A stretch of DNA of 64,000 nucleotides from Capra hircus (GCF_001704415.2 NC_030836.1:24340001-24404000), one strand, 5' to 3'; counted from the first letter of the stretch, positions 1 through 12,500 are shown. Numbers and translations: made by a program. Notes: generated by a model from the letters alone, not told the origin.

Positions 1-430
1 AAATGCCCACTTTGGTGAGACTTCATGGCCTGAAGCCACATTGCGGTGAGGTGCTTCAAGAAATCACCATGCAGGAGGGGCTCAAACTCAACCTTCCTGA
101 CTCTGACCATCTCATTGGTTTTTGTTTCCAAAACACACACATCAGTTTCCTCCCCACTCACTGTCTGCTGGCCAGCACCTGGAGAATGTTGATACAAGTG
201 TTTCTAATGCTATAGCAAAACCTAAGCCATTTAATTGAAACGAAATGCAAAATAATGCTTTTGAGGCAAACAAAAGTATTCCCTTTTGCCCCCACCTCAG
301 CCAGCCTCTTTGGTCCTTCCACAAACACTGGCCAAGTGAAAGTTTGTATGCAACTCAACCCTCCAAGCCTTACCCTTTGAACATCACCCTCCATCTGTTT
401 ATATGGTTTTAACGCTCCCTAATATGGCAC

Positions 431-748
431 CTGCAAGGAGATCCAACCAGTCCATTCTAAAGATCAGCCCTGGGATTTCTTTGGAAGGAATGATGCTAAA
501 GCTGAAACTCCAGTACTTTGGCCACCTCATGCAAAGAGTTGACTCATTGGAAAAGACTCTGATGCTGGGAGGGATTGAGGGCAGGAGGAGAAGGGGACAA
601 CAGAGGATGAGATGGCTGGATGGCATCACTGACTCGATGGATGTGAGTCTGAGTGAACTCTGGGAGTTGGTGATGGACAAGGAGGCCTGGAGTGCTGCGA
701 TTCATGGGGTCGCAAAGGGTCGGACACAGCTGAGCAATCTGAACTGAA
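431..748 (+). mobile_element. BovB LINE, 3'-terminal fragment
   Basis: This is the last part of the BovB reverse-transcriptase reading frame plus the element's 3' end. The translation keeps the recognisable tail (ISLEGMMLKLKLQYFGHLMQRVDS) and the sequence ends in the BovB GAACTGAA motif. It is 5'-truncated, as most BovB copies are. The frame is a dead transposon remnant and not a host gene. Confidence 0.93.
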
Positions 749-829
749 TATGGCACAGGGGAAACCAAGGGTGTGTAATGTTCACAGATGTCCACTCCTC
801 CTTTTTGGTCTTGCCTTCCATATAATTAG

Positions 830-1550
830 AGCTATAGCAAGAAGCCATACTACAGAGTCCTGGAGCACAGGCTCTGAATTCAGCCTGGTTAAACACCTGG
901 TCCCATCAGTTACTGTAACTGGGAAGAACAAATGTGACTCCATATTGGAGCTGTTTCTTTGGCTTTGTGTTCTATTACTTTTGCTACAGGTTGGGAATGT
1001 TGTCTATAGCCTGAAATAGACAGGATACTTGTCAAGGCTCTGACCTTTAAGGGTGTAGCACTTTTCCATTCATATAGAGAAAAACAGTTGTAGAACAGAG
1101 TATAACATGTGTCTTATTGAGAATTACAGGGACATAGTATCTGACTGACAGTGGGCTGCTGCAAGAGCCAAGGATTCTGACCTTAAGAAGTCTGCAACAA
1201 CCAATCACACGCCCTCTCTTTCAGTGTAAACAGAGCCTGAATTCTAATTTGAATAAGATGGTTCTTTGGGACACCAGTCCACTATCCTCTCCATCTGCTG
1301 GCTTTCTAAATAAAGTTGCCATTCCTTTACCCAACAACGCATCCCTCAATTTATTGGGCTATTGTGCAGTGAGTGGTATGAGTCTGGACTGGGTAACATT
1401 ACCAGCTGTGTGACCTATTCAAGTAACCTAACCTCTCTGAGCTTGGTCTCCTCAATCATAAAGAGAGGATGAAAAGCAGCCTTTATTTCAAAAAACTGAT
1501 GTAAAGGACAAGTGAGATAATGCGTGTAGCGAGCTCCACTGAGCGCCCAG
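830..1550 (+). repeat. MIR SINE split by an LTR insertion
   Basis: The left part (about 830-913) resembles the MIR region around 'ggagcacaggctctgaattc'. The right part (1399 onward) continues with the highly characteristic MIR core 'agctgtgtgacc' followed by an 'aacctctctgagc'-type segment. The two halves join at the solo LTR's 4-bp target duplication, so the MIR was there first. The outer boundaries are approximate. Confidence 0.7.
914..1398 (+). mobile_element. Solo LTR of a class I endogenous retrovirus
   Basis: The 485-bp element begins with TG, ends with CA and is flanked by a perfect 4-bp duplication TTAC (910-913 and 1399-1402), the hallmark of gammaretrovirus-like integration. A polyadenylation signal AATAAA lies at 1309-1314, about 85 bp from the 3' end, followed by a pyrimidine/GT-rich stretch as expected of an R-U5 region. 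No internal proviral sequence adjoins it, so this is a recombined solo LTR with no coding capacity. The exact family is not assigned. Confidence 0.8.
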
Positions 1551-2284
1551 CCCACGAGAGAGACCGCAGAGCAGCTTAGCTGTTGTGAATTCCAGTACCA
1601 CCGCTGCGAGACAGGCAAAAGGACACGTGCTAGCAGGCAGGCTGGTTGACTTCTACGTGGCCTTTTCCCAGCTCAGCAGAGCCAACACCACATTTATTCT
1701 GTCCCACGTTTCTAACAACTTGAGCTGTCTTTACCCTTTAAACTTCATTGTTCAAGTATGTGGGATTTCTCATTTCAAAACAGATGCCTGGGCAATGGCA
1801 AGTACAAAGCTCTGGGAACTGGGACACAGACTCCAATGATGCAGCAAAGAGAGACACAGAACCCCATCTCCAGCTTGTTACAAGATCAAGAGGTGAATAT
1901 GGGCTTGATTTATAGCTGGGAGATCCTGGAGACAGACGTGGGCCTCTCCTTAGACTCTGAATCTTATTTTACTCTGGAGTCTCAATAAAAGCATCATCCC
2001 TCCAGAGGTGTCCATGTCAGGATTAAGGGGAAAGATCAAAACCTCTACTTCTTGGGGACATTGCTTATCAGGACCTGGGAATTCTGGAGGGGGTGTGATG
2101 ATTTTCCAAGGCATGCACAGACTCATGATTTGCGGTCATGTCCCAGGTAGGATGTATTAGCCTCGAGCCCTCACAGATATTTCTACAAGCTGTGTTGCTC
2201 TTTGTCTCTAGGCCACAGGTAAGCCACCTCCTGACCCAGATAACTCATTCCTACTGATCACACTACATAGCCTGCTGGCAGACT

Positions 2285-2590
2285 GTAATGGTTAATTTTA
2301 TGGGTCAACTTGGCTAGGCTGTGATACGTAGACACTTGGGGAAATATTAGCCTAGATACTGCTGTGAAGCTGCTTTTTAGAGGGGATCAACATTTAAACT
2401 AGTAAACTTTGAGTAGAGCAGATTATGCTCCAAAATATGGGTGGGCTTCATCTAATCCATTGAAAGTCAAAAGAGAATAAAAGACAGATGTTCCCAGGGA
2501 AGAGGAAATTCCGCCTCTAGGCTGTCTTTGGGCTTGAGATACAACACCATTTTCCCCTCTGACGAACCCTAATACACAGACTCTCACCCA
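2285..2590 (+). repeat. Ancient LTR-like interspersed repeat
   Basis: The block opens with 'taatggttaattttatg.gtcaacttggct' and continues through 'gatcaacatttaaact' and 'gggtgggcttcatctaatcc', a pattern I recognise from a common mammalian interspersed repeat that I believe is an ERV-type LTR. I am unsure of the subfamily. There is no coding potential, and divergence is high, as expected for a pre-ruminant insertion. Confidence 0.55.
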
Positions 2591-2639
2591 CTTAGCATGT
2601 ATCTGGCTATCGTGCTCAAGAATAAGAAGTGGTATTACC

Positions 2640-2925
2640 TCATCTTAATTAACATTCTAAGTAGGATAAAAGAGCAGGAAAGCAAATAGAGGCAATGATT
2701 CCAAAACCCCAAAAGGAACGACCATTCCGTATGTGCCAAACACTTTTGAAACACTATCTCCTTTCCTATGTACACTGAAGAGGCAGCCTATCGCTGAATA
2801 AGTGGGAAACAGGCTTAGAAAAGGAAGCCGATTCGCCAAGGTCACACAGCTGGCAAGCAAGGAATATGAAAGTCAGATCTTCTGACCACGAATCTAAAGC
2901 TTCTTCCATTCAACCATGTCTCCAG
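2640..2925 (-). repeat. MIR SINE, antisense
   Basis: The conserved MIR core appears in reverse orientation ('aaggtcacacagctggcaagc'), preceded by the diverged antisense 'gaagaggcagcctatcgctgaataagtggg' region and followed by the antisense 5' part ending near 'ctaaagcttcttccattcaacc'. Boundaries are approximate. Confidence 0.7.
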
Positions 2926-3295
2926 AGCAGCATGGTGAGAGGATCATGAGTTCCCAACAAAATTTCAGTTTCTTATCTTGATCTCAGTTCAGGCACATAT
3001 GGTCTATTTTAGGGCCAAAATACTCCCAACCTCATCCAAATGGTTCTTTTCATCTTTACCTCAACTCGAACTTGGTGGCCTCCAACCTTGCCATCATAAA
3101 TCCGTAGAACCACTCTGTAGCTGCTGGCCCTGGAAAAGTAGCTGGAAAGGGTGCTTTTGGTGCTCTGAAAGCTGAAGACAAAGATAAATACGACTGGGTT
3201 TTCTAGACAAGAGCCATGCAAAGACTAAACAGGAAAAACAGAGGACCTTCAGTTCTACCTGTGACATAATCTCTCCATTCAAGGTACGCATGCAG

Positions 3296-3646
3296 ATCTC
3301 CCTGGTGGCCCACTGTTCAAGAATCTGCCTGCCAATGCAGGATCAATACCTAGTCTGGAAAGATTCCACACACACAGGGCAGCTCGGTCCATGTGCCACA
3401 ACTACTGAGCCCGCCCTCTGGAGCCCGTGAGCCACAACTCCCGAGCCCACGTGCTGCAGCTGCTGAAGCCGGCTCACCGTGGAGCCTGTGCTCCGCAGCA
3501 AGAAAAGCCACCACAATGAGAAGCCCGTGGATCACAACTAGAGAGTAGCCCCTGCTCATCGCAACTGGAGAAAGTCCACGCACTGCAGGGAAGACGCAGC
3601 ACGGCCAAAAGTAAGTAAACGAATGAACAAATTTAAAAAAAAAAAG
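3296..3646 (+). mobile_element. CHR-type tRNA-Glu SINE, long form
   Basis: It starts with the 'ctccctggtggcccactgttcaagaatctgcctgccaatgcagg' tRNA-derived head and continues with the characteristic 'gagcccacgtgctgc', 'aactagagagtagcccctgctc' and 'gcagcacggccaaaagtaagtaa' tail ending in an A-rich run. A second copy of this long form lies at 31893-32230. The minus-strand open frame across it is a by-product of the repeat. Confidence 0.85.
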
Positions 3647-3854
3647 GTACCTTTGCAAAACACAGAGAAGAGCAAGAGGAGCCTGCAGACCCTACCAGAG
3701 AAGGCAGTCCTGGAGAAGCAGAAAATACTCTGCTAGGAGAAACAGAGGAACCAAGATCTTAATGAAATGCCGGCACACGAGGGGAAAGAAGAGAAGGGCA
3801 GCCATCTGTTACAAATCTCGTTCATGCGCTTAAAAGCAACGAAGTTAACAATTA

Positions 3855-3965
3855 GCCTCTTGGCTCTTCATTTTTATCAGTAAAATGAAAACATCCTATA
3901 AAGTTCAGGGGTTATATATAGTACCTGGCACACAGAAGATGTGTGATATACACTAGCCCCTACTC
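3855..3965 (+). repeat. MIR SINE, 3' fragment
   Basis: This is a weak match to the MIR 3' half: 'cttcatttttatcagtaaaatgaaa' followed by 'atagtacctggcacacagaag'. Only the distal half is recognisable. Confidence 0.55.
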
Positions 3966-5139
3966 CATCATCCATCGAGGGCTGCAGGGCTGGCATTTGT
4001 CTTCCCTGCATGTGTAAGCATCCTTTGGCAACTGTGAGCTCACAGTCCCTGCTTTATCCTGACGAAGGACCTATATCGATCAAAAGTGAGATCGCAAAAG
4101 AAGGCGTACCAAATGGTCAGCCTAAGAACTGATCCTGTCAGTCAGACACCCCAGAGCAAAGCCTGGGACGGAGGAGACCCCTGTTAAAAAACTTGTTGAC
4201 TTGAAATAATTAAAAATGGAGTCTCTTTGCAGCACAGATTAATGGAGACTTTCCCTTGGTTGGATACGTGGGGCTGATCTGAGTAAGGCCAAAGCGGCTG
4301 CGTTGATGATGCTCACCAACGAAGAGCCCTGTGAAGGGCAGGAAGTCTGTTCCAACAGAAGGGAAGAAGGGAATGGGATATAGTACGTACTGTTACCCCA
4401 CACCAGGCCCTGAAATGGGTATTATACGTGCATCCTATCCCGTTTAATCTGGGCAACACCATCACTATTAGGAGAAGGGTTTGGAAGGGTCTAGCAGCAG
4501 TGCCCACGTCACCTCATTCAATCGGTCACCGCAACTCCAGACGTTAATATTCTCATCTGTAGATGAGGGAAGCCCGTTCCCCAGAGAAGAAAGTGAGAAC
4601 AGAAGAGGTCCCCTCGGGGCCTGCCCTATTATCAGACCCCCCACATCGTGCTTCCCAATGTGAACATTTACCACCATCTGTCTTGGGTTAGACTTAACTG
4701 TTGAGCACAGGTCAGCCTCCCCCTTGGGCCCGGAGCTTCCCCTGGGCAAGAACTGGAAGGCTGTGGGAGTGGAGTTTTCCTAAAGTGCTGAAACACTCAG
4801 CCGGCCCTGGTCCGGGGGTGGCCTGCAGGCCTGAGACAGTCTAAGGGCAGTGAGCGGTGCCAAGAGGCAAGAGGGCAAGCTGGCAAAGGATGGACAGACA
4901 TCAGCTATTTCAGACAGTGCAGCGCAGGCAGGAGCCTGGGAGCTGACCTTGACTCTCTGGCGCCTCCATGCCCCCAGGTCAGGCGGAGTTTTAGAAGAGA
5001 GTCTCTCTGACCCCATGTGCCCATTCCTGGGGCCTTGACCTTACCCAGAGCTGCGTCACCCCTCCCTGGACGCAGAGCTCCTGGCCTGAACCCACCCCCG
5101 CCAGTCTTGAATCTCCAGCCAACCCACCCCCAAACAAGG

Positions 5140-5260
5140 CACCACCCTTACAGAACTACGCCCGGCACCCATATGTCTTCATGCCTTTGTTCTTGACCTC
5201 CGTCTGCCTGGCTGCTTGCTTATCCTTCAAGGCTCAGCTCACGGGTCCTGAAGGTGCTAT
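5140..5260 (+). repeat. L2 LINE fragment
   Basis: It contains the L2-type run 'catgcctttgttcttgacctccgtctgcctggc' followed by 'atccttcaaggctcagctcacg', which corresponds to the familiar L2 3' region. It is short and diverged. Confidence 0.55.
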
Positions 5261-6744
5261 CACTGCTGCTGGTGGGGGACACCAAACACAGTGCTGAGTG
5301 CTCTGTCCATGCAGCCGGCAGACTCTGGGCCAAGTTCACGGGCATGAACTCACTGAAGCCACACAAGAGCTCTGAGACGGGCCCGGGAGCGTGCTCCGGG
5401 GCACTAAGCCCAGAGCAGAGCAGCCAGGCTGGCCTTCACACCGTGGCTCCCAGCTCACAGCACACACTCGTCTCCGCTCACTGTCCTCTTGCAAGGCGCT
5501 GCTTCCCTTCTCCGGAGCTCCCCGCCCTGACACTGACCTGTCACCTGCCTGTTCTGCGAGCATCCTCGGGGATGCTCTGCGTCTCATTCGTTTCCCTCAG
5601 CCTTCCTGTCTTCGGCACGGTCTCCAGTACACAACAAACTCCATAAACACTTTTTAAATGGCATTTTACTGCCTTTTGCCTGGAGCCTCCCCAGAAGGCA
5701 GGCCCAGGAAGGGTTTCCAGGCCTGGGGAGCCCATGCATGGGAGGATGTCGCTGAGGATGGGCGAGCAGGCGGCGGGCGGCCCCTCCAGAGGGTTTTCTT
5801 CTCCCCAGAGCACCCACTTTCGCTCACTTCTCCTCTTCCTTCCCCGCAGGATTCTGTGGTCGGGGGTGGGAGTGGGAAGGGATCAAATCTCAAAGCAAGC
5901 TAGGAATTTCCCAAGCAGTCGGGACCCAGTTCCTGAGAAGACAAGGCACCCCTCTCCCCCCACTTTCCCCCTCTCTCTTCCCCATAAATTACTAGGCCAA
6001 CATTTGCTCTTATGAGTAACGGTCTGAGCTGCCCATGTCAAAGTTGGACCACACTTCATTTCTCCACGGGGCTGTTCTCCAGGAAACCTTTTTTGCATTC
6101 TGTTCTCTGCCTGCTAAATCTATCGTCACTGACACCAACAGTGGCGTGAGCAGGCTTGGGAAGCTGGAGAATTTCTCTACTTTCACCATGTCCTGAGCTC
6201 AATTGTTCTTTCTCCTCTGATTAAACTGCCTGCTCAGCTGCCTACAAGGGCTGAGTGATTGTCCACACTCAGTAAATCAAGCAAGTCTGCGGTGTGGGGA
6301 AGAAGACGTGCTCAAAAGCGATGCCGCCCCAGCCACTGGGGACAGACAACTCATCTTGGTAGCCAGAGCCACCAGTCCGCAGAGCCGCCCGGGTCAGATG
6401 ATGTCACAGCCAGGTGAGGAGAGCTGGCATGTGCTCAGCGACACTTCGGGAAATGAATCCTGCCCGCTGCACTACCCCCCGTGCTCGCTCACTCTGCCCG
6501 GGGAAACAGGGGTCACAGGGTTTGCCTATGAATTTTAACACCAAGGAAAATATCAGAAGGGGCCAAGCATTCCTGGTTTCTGTGAATTCATGCACTGCTA
6601 AGACTTGTATAAATCACCAAGGCAAGTGAGGAAACACCAAGGGAAGTAGGGAGGAACAGAGAGGCTGAAAGACTGGGACCTGGCCCAGCTCCACCACTAA
6701 CACAATGGGCTACCCCGGGTCCATGGATTCATGCTGGAGCACCG

Positions 6745-6866
6745 TTGTTTTTCGTTTTTTTATATCACATGACTTGCAAAATCTCAGTTCCCTAACCAGG
6801 GATTGAACCTGTGCCCTTCCCACTGAAAGTAAAGAGTCCTAACCACTGGCCCTCCAGGGAGGTCCC
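6745..6866 (-). mobile_element. CHR-type SINE, antisense fragment
   Basis: The antisense tRNA-derived portion is clear: 'cagttccctaaccagggattgaacctgtgccc' then 'agtcctaaccactggccctccagggaggtccc'. The segment reading 'accagggattgaacc' is the reverse complement of the pol III B-box region. Confidence 0.85.
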
Positions 6867-7639
6867 TGGATTTTTGATGTGTGAGTGTTTATAAAAGGAG
6901 TGCAGGGCATTAGGGACAAGTGGTTTGCCCAAGGTCCTACAGATCTGTCTAGAGAGCAGTCTCCACCCTTCCATGGTAGTTCAGCCTCCCGAATATCACT
7001 GAGACTTGACCAGTGTCCGACGGGAGACTTGGAACTTCCAAGCCTTCCAGGAACCCCAAAACCAAGACCACTTCAGAGGGATCAACCTGGAGAAGCACGA
7101 GCCCACCTTTTCGAGCCTCAGAGGCACCTGCCGCATCCGGCTGGACCCTATCATGCCCCTATCAGGACAGCCTCACCTAAAACTGTTTATCTTGGCTCTG
7201 TGCATTTTGGCCAAAAGGAGTGTTTTGGGGTCCTTTCCTATCAGTTTGCCAGGAACAACAGCCTGTCAAGGTGCCTTCAGGTCTGGCCTGCAAAGACCAA
7301 GAGAAACATTTAGCAGAGAAGAGCCCGGCTGTATCCTATGCTGACTTGATGAGAAACGCTTCCGTCATTTGTCCCATGATGGTCTCTGAAGGAAGGAAGA
7401 GAGGAACAGGGCACCTCCACTCCTGTCCCCACAGAGTATGGCCTTGGCACTTTCTTTCCCTTGCACTGTCGATGTCCAGCTCACTGGCATTGAGGGAGGC
7501 ACAGGTTTGGAACAGATAGAGCCACGGAAAGGAAGACCACGTGGCCAGGGCGTCAAGTTCAAGGGGCCTCAACCTGAGGCGCATCTTCTCTCAGAGGCCT
7601 GTGACCGCTCTTGTTTCACTGAAGGTCCCTGTAGCCTTT

Positions 7640-7760
7640 AGTCAGTGAGTGTCGATTGGTCACTTACTATGGAACAGGCACTGTGCTAGCCAGTGCAGAC
7701 GGGGGGACCCCAAGACAGACTGGACTTTGACCTCTAAGAGCTGGTAACAGGCGTAGGCTC
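7640..7760 (+). repeat. L2 LINE 3' fragment
   Basis: The pattern 'ggtcacttactatggaacaggcactgtgctagccagtgcagac' corresponds to the common L2 3' end. It is short and diverged. Confidence 0.55.
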
Positions 7761-8048
7761 TGTCCATGTCTCATAATCAATGTACCGAAACAATCTGAAA
7801 AGATGTTTTGTATGGATGCCTGGTTTGATTTTATACACACATGATATATTTGTAATAATTCTGGTGTGACGCTGTCAGTACTATTACAGGTATGTCAAAG
7901 ACTATCAGAGCCCAGAAGAAAGAACCACTGGCTCTGCTCGGATAGAATCGGGGAAGGCTTCCTGGAGGAGGTGACCTGGCAAGCGATGATGGGAAAGGCA
8001 ACACAGGGTGGTGTGCATGAGAAGGATGCATGGAAGCATAAAACACCC

Positions 8049-8420
8049 CGTTGTGGTGAAACGTCTGTGTTTCCCCCAGCCCTGAAAAGTCATGTGGTGA
8101 AGCCCTAGTCACCAATGTGATGGCATTAGGAGGTGGGGCCTCTGGAAGTTAAATGGGCTTGAAGAGGTCACGAGGGTGGGGACCCCCACATGGGATTAAG
8201 GCCCTTAGAAGACGAGGAAGACACTCCAGACCTGCTTCTCTCTGCTTTGGGAGGAACATAGCAAGCCAGCAAGGGGTGCTCACCAGAACGTGACCACGCT
8301 GGCACCTTGATCATGAACTTCCAGCCTCCAGAACTGTGAGAAGTAGGTGTCTGTTATTGAAGTCGCTCAGCCCGAGGTATTTTGCCATCGCACCTGGAGC
8401 GAAGACATGCCACGACATTT
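8049..8420 (+). mobile_element. MaLR-family LTR (ERVL-MaLR), diverged
   Basis: It begins near 'gttgtggtgaaacgtctgtgtttcccc' and contains the diagnostic 'gatggcattaggaggtggggcctctggaag', 'gtcacgagggtgggga' and 'ccagcctccagaactgtgag' segments in the MSTA/MLT1 order. It is non-coding, and no second LTR or internal sequence was seen nearby. Confidence 0.75.
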
Positions 8421-9122
8421 CTATGCAGGTGTAAGGAATTCAGTGAGGACGGGTTCCTCAGCTGCTGAGGGGTGAAGTCTCCCAGCAGGCATGTGTGGCA
8501 TCCGTTGATGGGGTAACCCCTGACACCCAGCAGGGAAGACTGCCGTCATTGAAAAGCCGACTCTGAAGACCTGCCTGCTCACAGCCCCGTGTCCCCTCCT
8601 GCACTAGACTCCTGGCCAGGCCACATCCAAAGATGAGCCAACCACTACACTCCCCACTCTCTCAGTGTTGAACAACACCAGCTCTGAGTCGTAAACCAAC
8701 AAAACGACTCTGAGTTAGCAGCAACCAAACCACCGCATCACACCCTGTATGCGCCTCTAGATGGAGCTATGCGTTGCCCTGAAAAGAAATACCAGCGGCT
8801 AGATTGATTTTCTGTTAAGTGTTCTGTGAATAGAATGACTGCCTAACACAGTTGGCAAAGCTATACAAGCCCAGAGGCCTGTGAGGGTAGGCATGAAGGA
8901 CAGACCATGCACAAAATACTTATGAAATTCCTACTTGTGCTAGAATCTGAGACAAAGAATGGGTAGTGCCTGCCTTCTGGGAGCTCCATGTTTGGCGGAG
9001 GACAGACACACAACGCATACGTTGTGCGTGATGGTTCTCGAGTAGCCCGGACTCTCCCAGGCGATCCTCAAGGTCTGTGTCTAATTCTCAAATGAAAACT
9101 CGTTCTTAGTTCATCTGGCAGA

Positions 9123-9312
9123 AGTGAAAGTCGCGCAGTCATGTCCGACTCTCTGCGACCCCGTGGCCTCTACGGTCCACGCAACTCTCCAGGCCAGAAC
9201 ACTGGAGTGGGCAGCCTTCCCCTTCTCCAGAGCGACTTTCTGACCCAGGGATCAAACTAGGGTCTCCTGCATTGCAGGCAGATTCTTTACCAATTGAGCT
9301 ATGAGGGAAGCC
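9123..9312 (-). mobile_element. Bov-tA SINE, antisense
   Basis: Near full-length antisense copy, from 'gtgaaagtcgcgcagtcatgtccgactctctgcgacc' to 'ttctttaccaattgagctatgagggaagccc'. Confidence 0.93.
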
Positions 9313-11606
9313 CTCATTTGGCAGAGGCAAGATTAAATCTCAAATCTGCCTGCCTCTCAAGACGATACTCTTTCCTCAACACAGTCCCCCTCAAACACTT
9401 CCAATGCAAAGCAAAATGTTCACACACAAGGTTGGGTGTGGACCAAGAAATGAGACAGAGCTGACTCTGCCTGAGGGAGTCTAGGAGCACCACAGAGGAG
9501 GTTGTTCTGTTTTGAAAAGTCAGATAAGCTTGAGGGGAAAGAAATTCCAGGGAGACAGAGACAGGTCCTATGGCACAAAGCTTTGCAAATGCAAGAAACG
9601 ACCTCGGGTAACAAATGGCACACGCCGGGGACACTGGGGAGTACAGGGCACTGTAAGGACCAACGTGGTCAGGGTGGAGGCTGGGAGGGCAGCTGAGGGA
9701 AAGCCCATAAGCAGCCTCCCTGCTAAGAAGTTGACATTTGTTCCCACAGGCAATGGGAAGCCATCAAAGGCTCTTAGAGAAATTTCTGATGTTGCATTTA
9801 AATGGTCTTTTCTTTTTTCCAGGAAAGGAGGTATATTCATAGTATGGAACATTATTACAACTCAATGACTCCTTTGAAAAGAAAAAAAAAAATCTTTCCA
9901 AACATATGGACTCTAAGTCTGTCCCTTTAATTTCACTCTATACCATATGGCTCTCTGAAGTTTCAGAAGATGAGTAGATGGATCAACTTCACAGATCAAA
10001 TCTTAGTAAGAGACATCTACGTCTGTTACTTTTAATTCCTTTTCCACTAACCACAGCTGAATTCCAATTTATCAGTCTAATAAAATGAAGTGGTGAGGTC
10101 AGGCGATTTCTTGTAAAGTGCTTAGACATGCCTGGTACCTGCTAAGTGCGATAGAAGGGTTTAGTAAGGACACACACAGAGAGACCAAAGGCGTGTGCCA
10201 TCAGTTCCTTGGTAAACTCCACGGAAATCAAGTAACATCAGCCCACCGTAGGGGAGCCCTAATGGTGCACAGCTGCACACGCGTTCATATCCAGGAGCGA
10301 CAAGGAGCTGGAGGAGTCAAAATACAGCTATTCGAACAAGCTGAGGTCCAGCGTCATTCTAAGAACAAAGGCCATGGGTTTTCCAAAACTAGAATTTACT
10401 TCCACATCAGTCTTACTAAATACACTTGCTGTAAACTTTTACAAGAACTTTCCTCAAAGAGCCTCCACACTGATTTATATAATACTCATACATCAAGACT
10501 GCTTCCACTAAGTCAAACAAACATCTGGATGAAAACTGTAACCATTTCTCTGTTCCCAAGTGAACAGTCGGATCTTTGAGGCTGATAAGACATCTGAACA
10601 CTGTCTGAAACTGTGCGTCTTCATCAGATGTTTGCCATTAATTAGATAAAACCTCAAAGAGAAATCTAACTGCAGAAGGTTAAAAACCAAATTCATTGTA
10701 GTGCTTCAAGGCTTCGGGAAGCTAAATAACGTGCTTAAATGTCACAGAATTCAGCAGTGGTAGAGCGGGATTCAATCTTATCTGATATTTGTCTGTTTTC
10801 TTTCCACTACACCAACTGCCTCAGCAATATGGCTTATTGGGCAGATTCTGAAGCACAGACTAAAGGACCAGTCCTTCAGTATCTACAGCCTTGTCATGTG
10901 TATAAAAGGAAAAAGAACTAAGTACAAAGGACATTATATGGTGTGCCCTGAGCTCTGCATATAAAGGCGAGCGGGTAACTGAACCTCAAAGCAGAAACTC
11001 ACACGCACTTCCAGAGTGGAGCCGTGCTTAACTAGTGCCCTAGAATGTCACAACTAGGAGGAGTGCGAGATGCCATCTGTGCTGCCTCTCTTCACTGGGC
11101 AGGTAAGTTTCTACATTAATAGTAACTGGGGCGGGTGGCTGGGGGGGCGGTGGGGAGAGGGAGGGAGTTGGAAACAGACCAGCGTACTCCAATTTCAATA
11201 ACTGGGTGGTTTGCTTACATTTCCACACTTTTATCTACACTTGCTCTAAGTGCTATCTCACTTGCTAAAAATGTAAGCTTCCCAAAGCAGGAAGTGAAAT
11301 GTAAACATTTGTGCTTTTTAGCAGGGATAACGGCTCTGGTTTGAATAGCTAAAGAGACTGGGAATGTCTCACTGTAACATCACTAAGGTTCAGTTTAGGG
11401 TGTTTCAATGTCGCCACCTTGTGGAAACTGTTGGTAGTACATGAAAATAAACACACCTTCACTTACTAAAAGACTGACCTGACAAGAGAATAAATGTTTC
11501 TGATTAAATAAGAAAATCTCAAAATAATCCCAAAATGTTTGGTTGTATATCACAGTGGGAAGTGATAAAGATAACCTTGACACCATGCTGAATACCAACG
11601 GTCTTC

Positions 11607-12146
11607 TCAGTTCAGTCGCTCAGTCGTGTCCGACTCTTTGCAACCCCATGAATCACAGCACGCCAGGCCTCCCTGTTCATCACCAACTCCCGGAGTTCAC
11701 TCAGACTCACATCCATCGAGTCCGTGATGCCATCCAGCCATCTCATCCTCTGTCGTCCCCTTCTCCTTCTGCCCCCATTCCCTCCCAGCATCAGAATCTT
11801 TTCCAATGAGTCAACTCTTCACATGAGGTGGCCAAAGTACTGGAGTTTCAGCTTTAGCATCATTCCTTCCAAAGAAATCCCAGGGTTGATCTCCTTCAGA
11901 ATGGACTGGTTGGATCTCCTTGCAGTCCAAGGGACTCTCAAGAGTCTTCTCCAACACCACAGTTCAAAAGCATCAATTTTTCGGCGCTCAGCCTTCTTCA
12001 CAGTCCAACTCTCACATCCATACATGACCACTGGAAAAACCATAGCCTTGACTAGACGGACCTTTGTTGGCAAAGTAATGTCTCTGCTTTTTAATATGCT
12101 ATCTAGGTTGGTCATAACTTTCCTTCCAAGGCATAAGCGTCTTTGA
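11607..12146 (-). mobile_element. BovB LINE 3' end, antisense
   Basis: This 540-bp 5'-truncated copy keeps the end of the reverse-transcriptase frame on the minus strand: a run beginning MTNLDSILKSRDITLPTKV and containing CESWTVKKAERR, then the GISLEGMMLKLKLQYFGHLM block and the 3' tail at 11607. The frame is interrupted, so the copy is inactive. Confidence 0.95.
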
Positions 12147-12250
12147 AATAATAATAATAAAATAATTATTAATGAAATTTAATTATGTTATTTTAATTTT
12201 TAATTTTAATAAAAATTTAATTGTAAATTATTAAAATAATTTAAAAGATT
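12147..12250. repeat. AT-rich low-complexity tract
   Basis: About 100 bp of almost pure A/T (repeated AATAATAAT and TTAATTTTAATT-like words) abuts the truncated 5' end of the BovB copy. It may be an expanded target-site microsatellite. No gene is present. Confidence 0.8.
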
Positions 12251-12292
12251 AAACTACATGCAATGTTAGTGATACACACACATTACTGTTTT

Positions 12293-12500
12293 CAGGTGAC
12301 GCTATAGTGGTAAAGAACTCGCCTGCCAAAGCATGAGACAAGAGAGACACGGGTCAAGCCCTGGGTTGGGAAGATCCCCCTGGAGGAGGGCATGCTAACA
12401 CACTCTAGTATTCTTGTCTGAAAAATCCCGTGGACAGAGGAGCCTGGCGGGCTGCAGTCCACAGGATCGAAGCTGCACATGACTGAAGTGAATTAGCATG
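12293..12500 (+). mobile_element. Bov-tA SINE, sense
   Basis: Sense copy with the 'ggtaaagaactcgcctgccaaagcatgagac' head, 'gatccccctggaggagggcatg' middle and 'tggacagaggagcctggcgggctgcagtcc' tail. It is diverged, with the B-box region partly mutated. Confidence 0.88.

Noticed and set aside
3350..3658. 102-codon minus-strand open frame
   Set aside because: It is the reverse reading of a CHR-type SINE; similar frames arise from other copies.
11612..12146. Reverse-transcriptase-like protein fragment, also near 38.5-40.4 and 60.7-61.3 kb
   Set aside because: These are BovB LINE remnants with truncation and frameshifts, not host genes or retrons.
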